Shown: in pieces, positions 36,240-37,684 of the stretch
Layout of the letters: every line of letters begins with the position of its first letter
How positions within the stretch are numbered: position 1 is the stretch's first letter
Notes under the pieces: model-generated
Seen by the model: the letters and a program-made list of their open reading frames with translations, nothing else
Told to the model about the DNA's origin: nothing
Database searches by the model: none
Virus record (IMG/VR): IMGVR_UViG_3300009705_000045
Location: 1-37,684 of that record
DNA: 37,684 nucleotides
Reading direction: 5' to 3' (one strand)
From: a virus
Translations under genes and position numbers: made by a program

Positions 36240-36948
36240 ACTGCACCCTTTCAAACGAATAGCCAGCGTCAACCAGCAATGTTCTTTCCCCCGAGGATAG
36301 ATCATCTGGAGGAACATGTCCCCCCAAGATCGACCTAGAAACAGTTGACATGTCGGCAGGCTGCCTAGTTGTGACAGCCCCGCTAGTCAGAATCCACACG
36401 TTTTTCTGGCGGGCACCTGGCGTTCTGAACCTTGCCAGATTCCTGGATTTGCTAATCGTGTGATATTTGGGAACGTCAAGAGGCGACAACGTATTCTCGG
36501 TAGGCAAAATAACTCTCAACAGATAGTTGGTGCCTGTCGCTTCTACCGCATTGGCATAAACGGCAGCAACAACACCAACAGCAGTGACCGTACCTGTCGC
36601 AGAAACAGCCCCGCCGTAGCTAACGACCGAAACGCCATCAGCACCCGACGTTCCAGTTACAACAACAGCCCCGCCGTAACTGAGGCTGGCAACACCTGCA
36701 ATAGAAACAACTCCGGTTGCTGTGACAGCGCTGCCGTAAGAGGCAACAGCAACACCTGTCGCTGTGCGTTTACCGGTGGCGACAACTGCCCCGCCGTATG
36801 AAGCTGTAGCGGTGCCATCGGCCCCTGATGTGCCTGTCGCTGCGACAGCGCCGCCGTAGCTGAGGGTGACAGTTCCGATTACCGAAAGTCCACCGTTGTA
36901 TAGGAGAAGGTCTTGGCGGTAAACGCTAGATGACCGGTAAGCAGTCAT
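36226..36948 (-). CDS. Virion-module protein with six 20-residue repeats, 240 aa
   Basis: Residues about 25-145 consist of six tandem 20-residue units of the form G.(V/A)..SYGGAV.ATG....., for example GTVTLSYGGAVAATGTSGAD. The sixth is degenerate (GVVAAVYANAVEATGT). The repeats suggest a beta-solenoid or stacked beta-hairpin stalk. The N-terminus is polar (MTAYRSSSVYRQDLLLYNGG), and the C-terminus is a separate mixed domain ending YSFERVQYAEV. It directly follows the chaperone-tailed fibre, so a fibre accessory or spike is likely. It overlaps the zinc-ribbon gene by 14 nt. Confidence 0.65.
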   Translation of the reverse strand: MTAYRSSSVYRQDLLLYNGGLSVIGTVTLSYGGAVAATGTSGADGTATASYGGAVVATGKRTATGVAVASYGSAVTATGVVSIAGVASLSYGGAVVVTGTSGADGVSVVSYGGAVSATGTVTAVGVVAAVYANAVEATGTNYLLRVILPTENTLSPLDVPKYHTISKSRNLARFRTPGARQKNVWILTSGAVTTRQPADMSTVSRSILGGHVPPDDLSSGERTLLVDAGYSFERVQYAEV

Positions 36949-36952
36949 CGGT

Positions 36953-37684
36953 TTACACAGTCTCTAAAGTAGCGACCCGAGTCATTGTCTCTTGAAGCTT
37001 CAACGTCAGCAGAGCGATCAAAGCGTTCGAGTCGGGAGCGAACTCGGTCGCCAGAATCATCGTGTCTTCTCGGCCGTACAAGTCTTCCAGCCCGAACCCT
37101 GCCCGCTTCAATGGCATCAGGCCAGCGGTCTCGCCAGCCTCAACACTGTCGGGGACGATCGTGTGACCGCCAGGGATCTCTGTCACGTCGCCAGTCGAAT
37201 CGACGTACTGGTCGTTGGGGTGGAACGTGATCGGCTTCAACGACATAAACGCCTCGTCCGACATGGCGAGGTTTTCGATGCCTGACTTGAACTCGTAAGA
37301 CGACGACGAAAAACCGAGGCGTTTCATCGCTACGCCAGCGACCGTAGTCGAGGTGACTACGGCGGTTGTTCCTGAGAACCCGCCGCAATAGTTCGAGATC
37401 CCGACGTACCCGTTACCAGCAGCCCCTGTACCGCCCGACGTGTAATCGTTCGCACCAAATGCGGCGATCCCGTCCGAGTCGTATATTCGGGTGTAGCCGT
37501 CGGTGACCCAGAGCGCGAGCCACTGGTTGTCCACGTCGTTGTAAATACCTGTAGCAGTCCCGCCGTCGTGCATGAATACGGCACGACCGCTAATGCTGTA
37601 GCCCTCATAGTTGCCTACGCCAGAACCGACCGTCTCAACGTTGCCGAACTGACCCGTGACGCCACCGATGCCGTCGTCGCCCGA
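36953..37684 (-). CDS. Tail fibre protein, C-terminal part with S74-like chaperone domain
   Basis: The frame is open through the right edge and continues in frame into codons at 3-1, so it supplies residues 216-458 of the fibre starting at 645. It opens SGDDGIGGVTGQFGNVETVG and then GYSISGRAVFMHDGGTATGI, a typical beta-rich fibre tip. The last 110 residues resemble a Peptidase_S74 intramolecular chaperone: SYEFKSGIENLAMSDEAFMS, then LKPITFHP, then GLEDLYGRE, then ALIALLTLKLQETMTRVATL. The last is the usual coiled coil. Such domains trimerise the fibre and cleave themselves off. Catalytic residues were not verified. Confidence 0.8.
   Translation of the reverse strand, partial: SGDDGIGGVTGQFGNVETVGSGVGNYEGYSISGRAVFMHDGGTATGIYNDVDNQWLALWVTDGYTRIYDSDGIAAFGANDYTSGGTGAAGNGYVGISNYCGGFSGTTAVVTSTTVAGVAMKRLGFSSSSYEFKSGIENLAMSDEAFMSLKPITFHPNDQYVDSTGDVTEIPGGHTIVPDSVEAGETAGLMPLKRAGFGLEDLYGREDTMILATEFAPDSNALIALLTLKLQETMTRVATLETV

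Noticed and set aside
1-37684. General amber recoding (TAG as an amino acid)
   Set aside because: Several well-supported genes end in TAG directly before a coupled start; only the metallophosphoesterase has an internal TAG.

Overview
The window reads as the genome of a tailed, podovirus-like bacteriophage, most likely complete. The virion set is a terminase large subunit with Walker A and B motifs, a portal, an N4-gp56-type major capsid protein with its scaffold, several very large internal virion proteins, a probable head-tail adaptor and tail-hub protein, and tail fibres. No tail tube, sheath or tape measure is seen. The host is inferred to be an actinobacterium, possibly Acidimicrobiia. 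Reasons are the TTGTCCACA form of the DnaA box, a secreted Thr/Pro-rich protein with TTTTTVPP-like runs as common in Acidimicrobiia, and the resemblance of several virion proteins to actinophage families. No integrase, lysogeny repressor, CRISPR, insertion sequence, DNA polymerase, primase or helicase was recognised.

The two ends of the window join in frame inside one tail-fibre gene. The N-terminal 215 codons lie at 645->1 and the C-terminal part at 37684->36953, giving a 458-residue protein with an intramolecular-chaperone (Peptidase_S74-like) C-terminus. Read as a circle, the genome has two transcription arms. A leftward arm runs from 22.75 kb down through position 1 and on round to 29.1 kb. 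A rightward arm runs from 23.1 to 29.14 kb. They diverge at 22.75-23.1 kb and converge with a 27-nt gene overlap at 29.1 kb.

Leftward arm, in order of transcription: (a) 22.7-20.2 kb, a chain of small early or accessory genes coupled by 4-nt stop/start overlaps and interrupted once by a 78-nt gap holding a tRNA-like hairpin; (b) 20.1-19.3 kb, a repeat-rich gap without a convincing gene; (c) 19.3-14.2 kb, small basic and membrane proteins, TerL, portal; (d) 14.2-4.2 kb, four internal virion proteins; (e) 4.0-2.6 kb, scaffold and major capsid protein behind their own promoter and followed by a strong hairpin terminator; (f) 2.5 kb through 0 to 33.1 kb, tail fibres, a 20-residue-repeat protein, a zinc-ribbon protein, adaptor and hub; (g) 33.0-30.5 kb, the lysis region (Thr/Pro-rich secreted protein, two-TM protein, r1t-like holin, M15 endolysin), flanked by 39-bp near-repeats; (h) 30.5-29.1 kb, a small HTH-like protein and a metallophosphoesterase split by an in-frame amber codon.

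Rightward arm: a DnaA-box and repeat region, a DnaA-domain-IV-like protein with a zinc ribbon, small unknowns, a winged-HTH-like protein, a Cas4/RecB-like nuclease, an ERF/Rad52-like annealing protein, SSB, a ribbon-helix-helix protein, a lipoprotein-like lytic transglycosylase, and a NinG/HNH-like nuclease. The phage seems to carry recombination functions and an origin-recognition protein but to borrow the host replisome.

A 16-bp inverted motif (G/C)TTAC-N6-GTAA(C/G) occurs three times in the divergent region and once inside the scaffold/capsid promoter, which suggests one regulator controls both. Function calls rest on reading the translated sequences by eye; no database search was possible.
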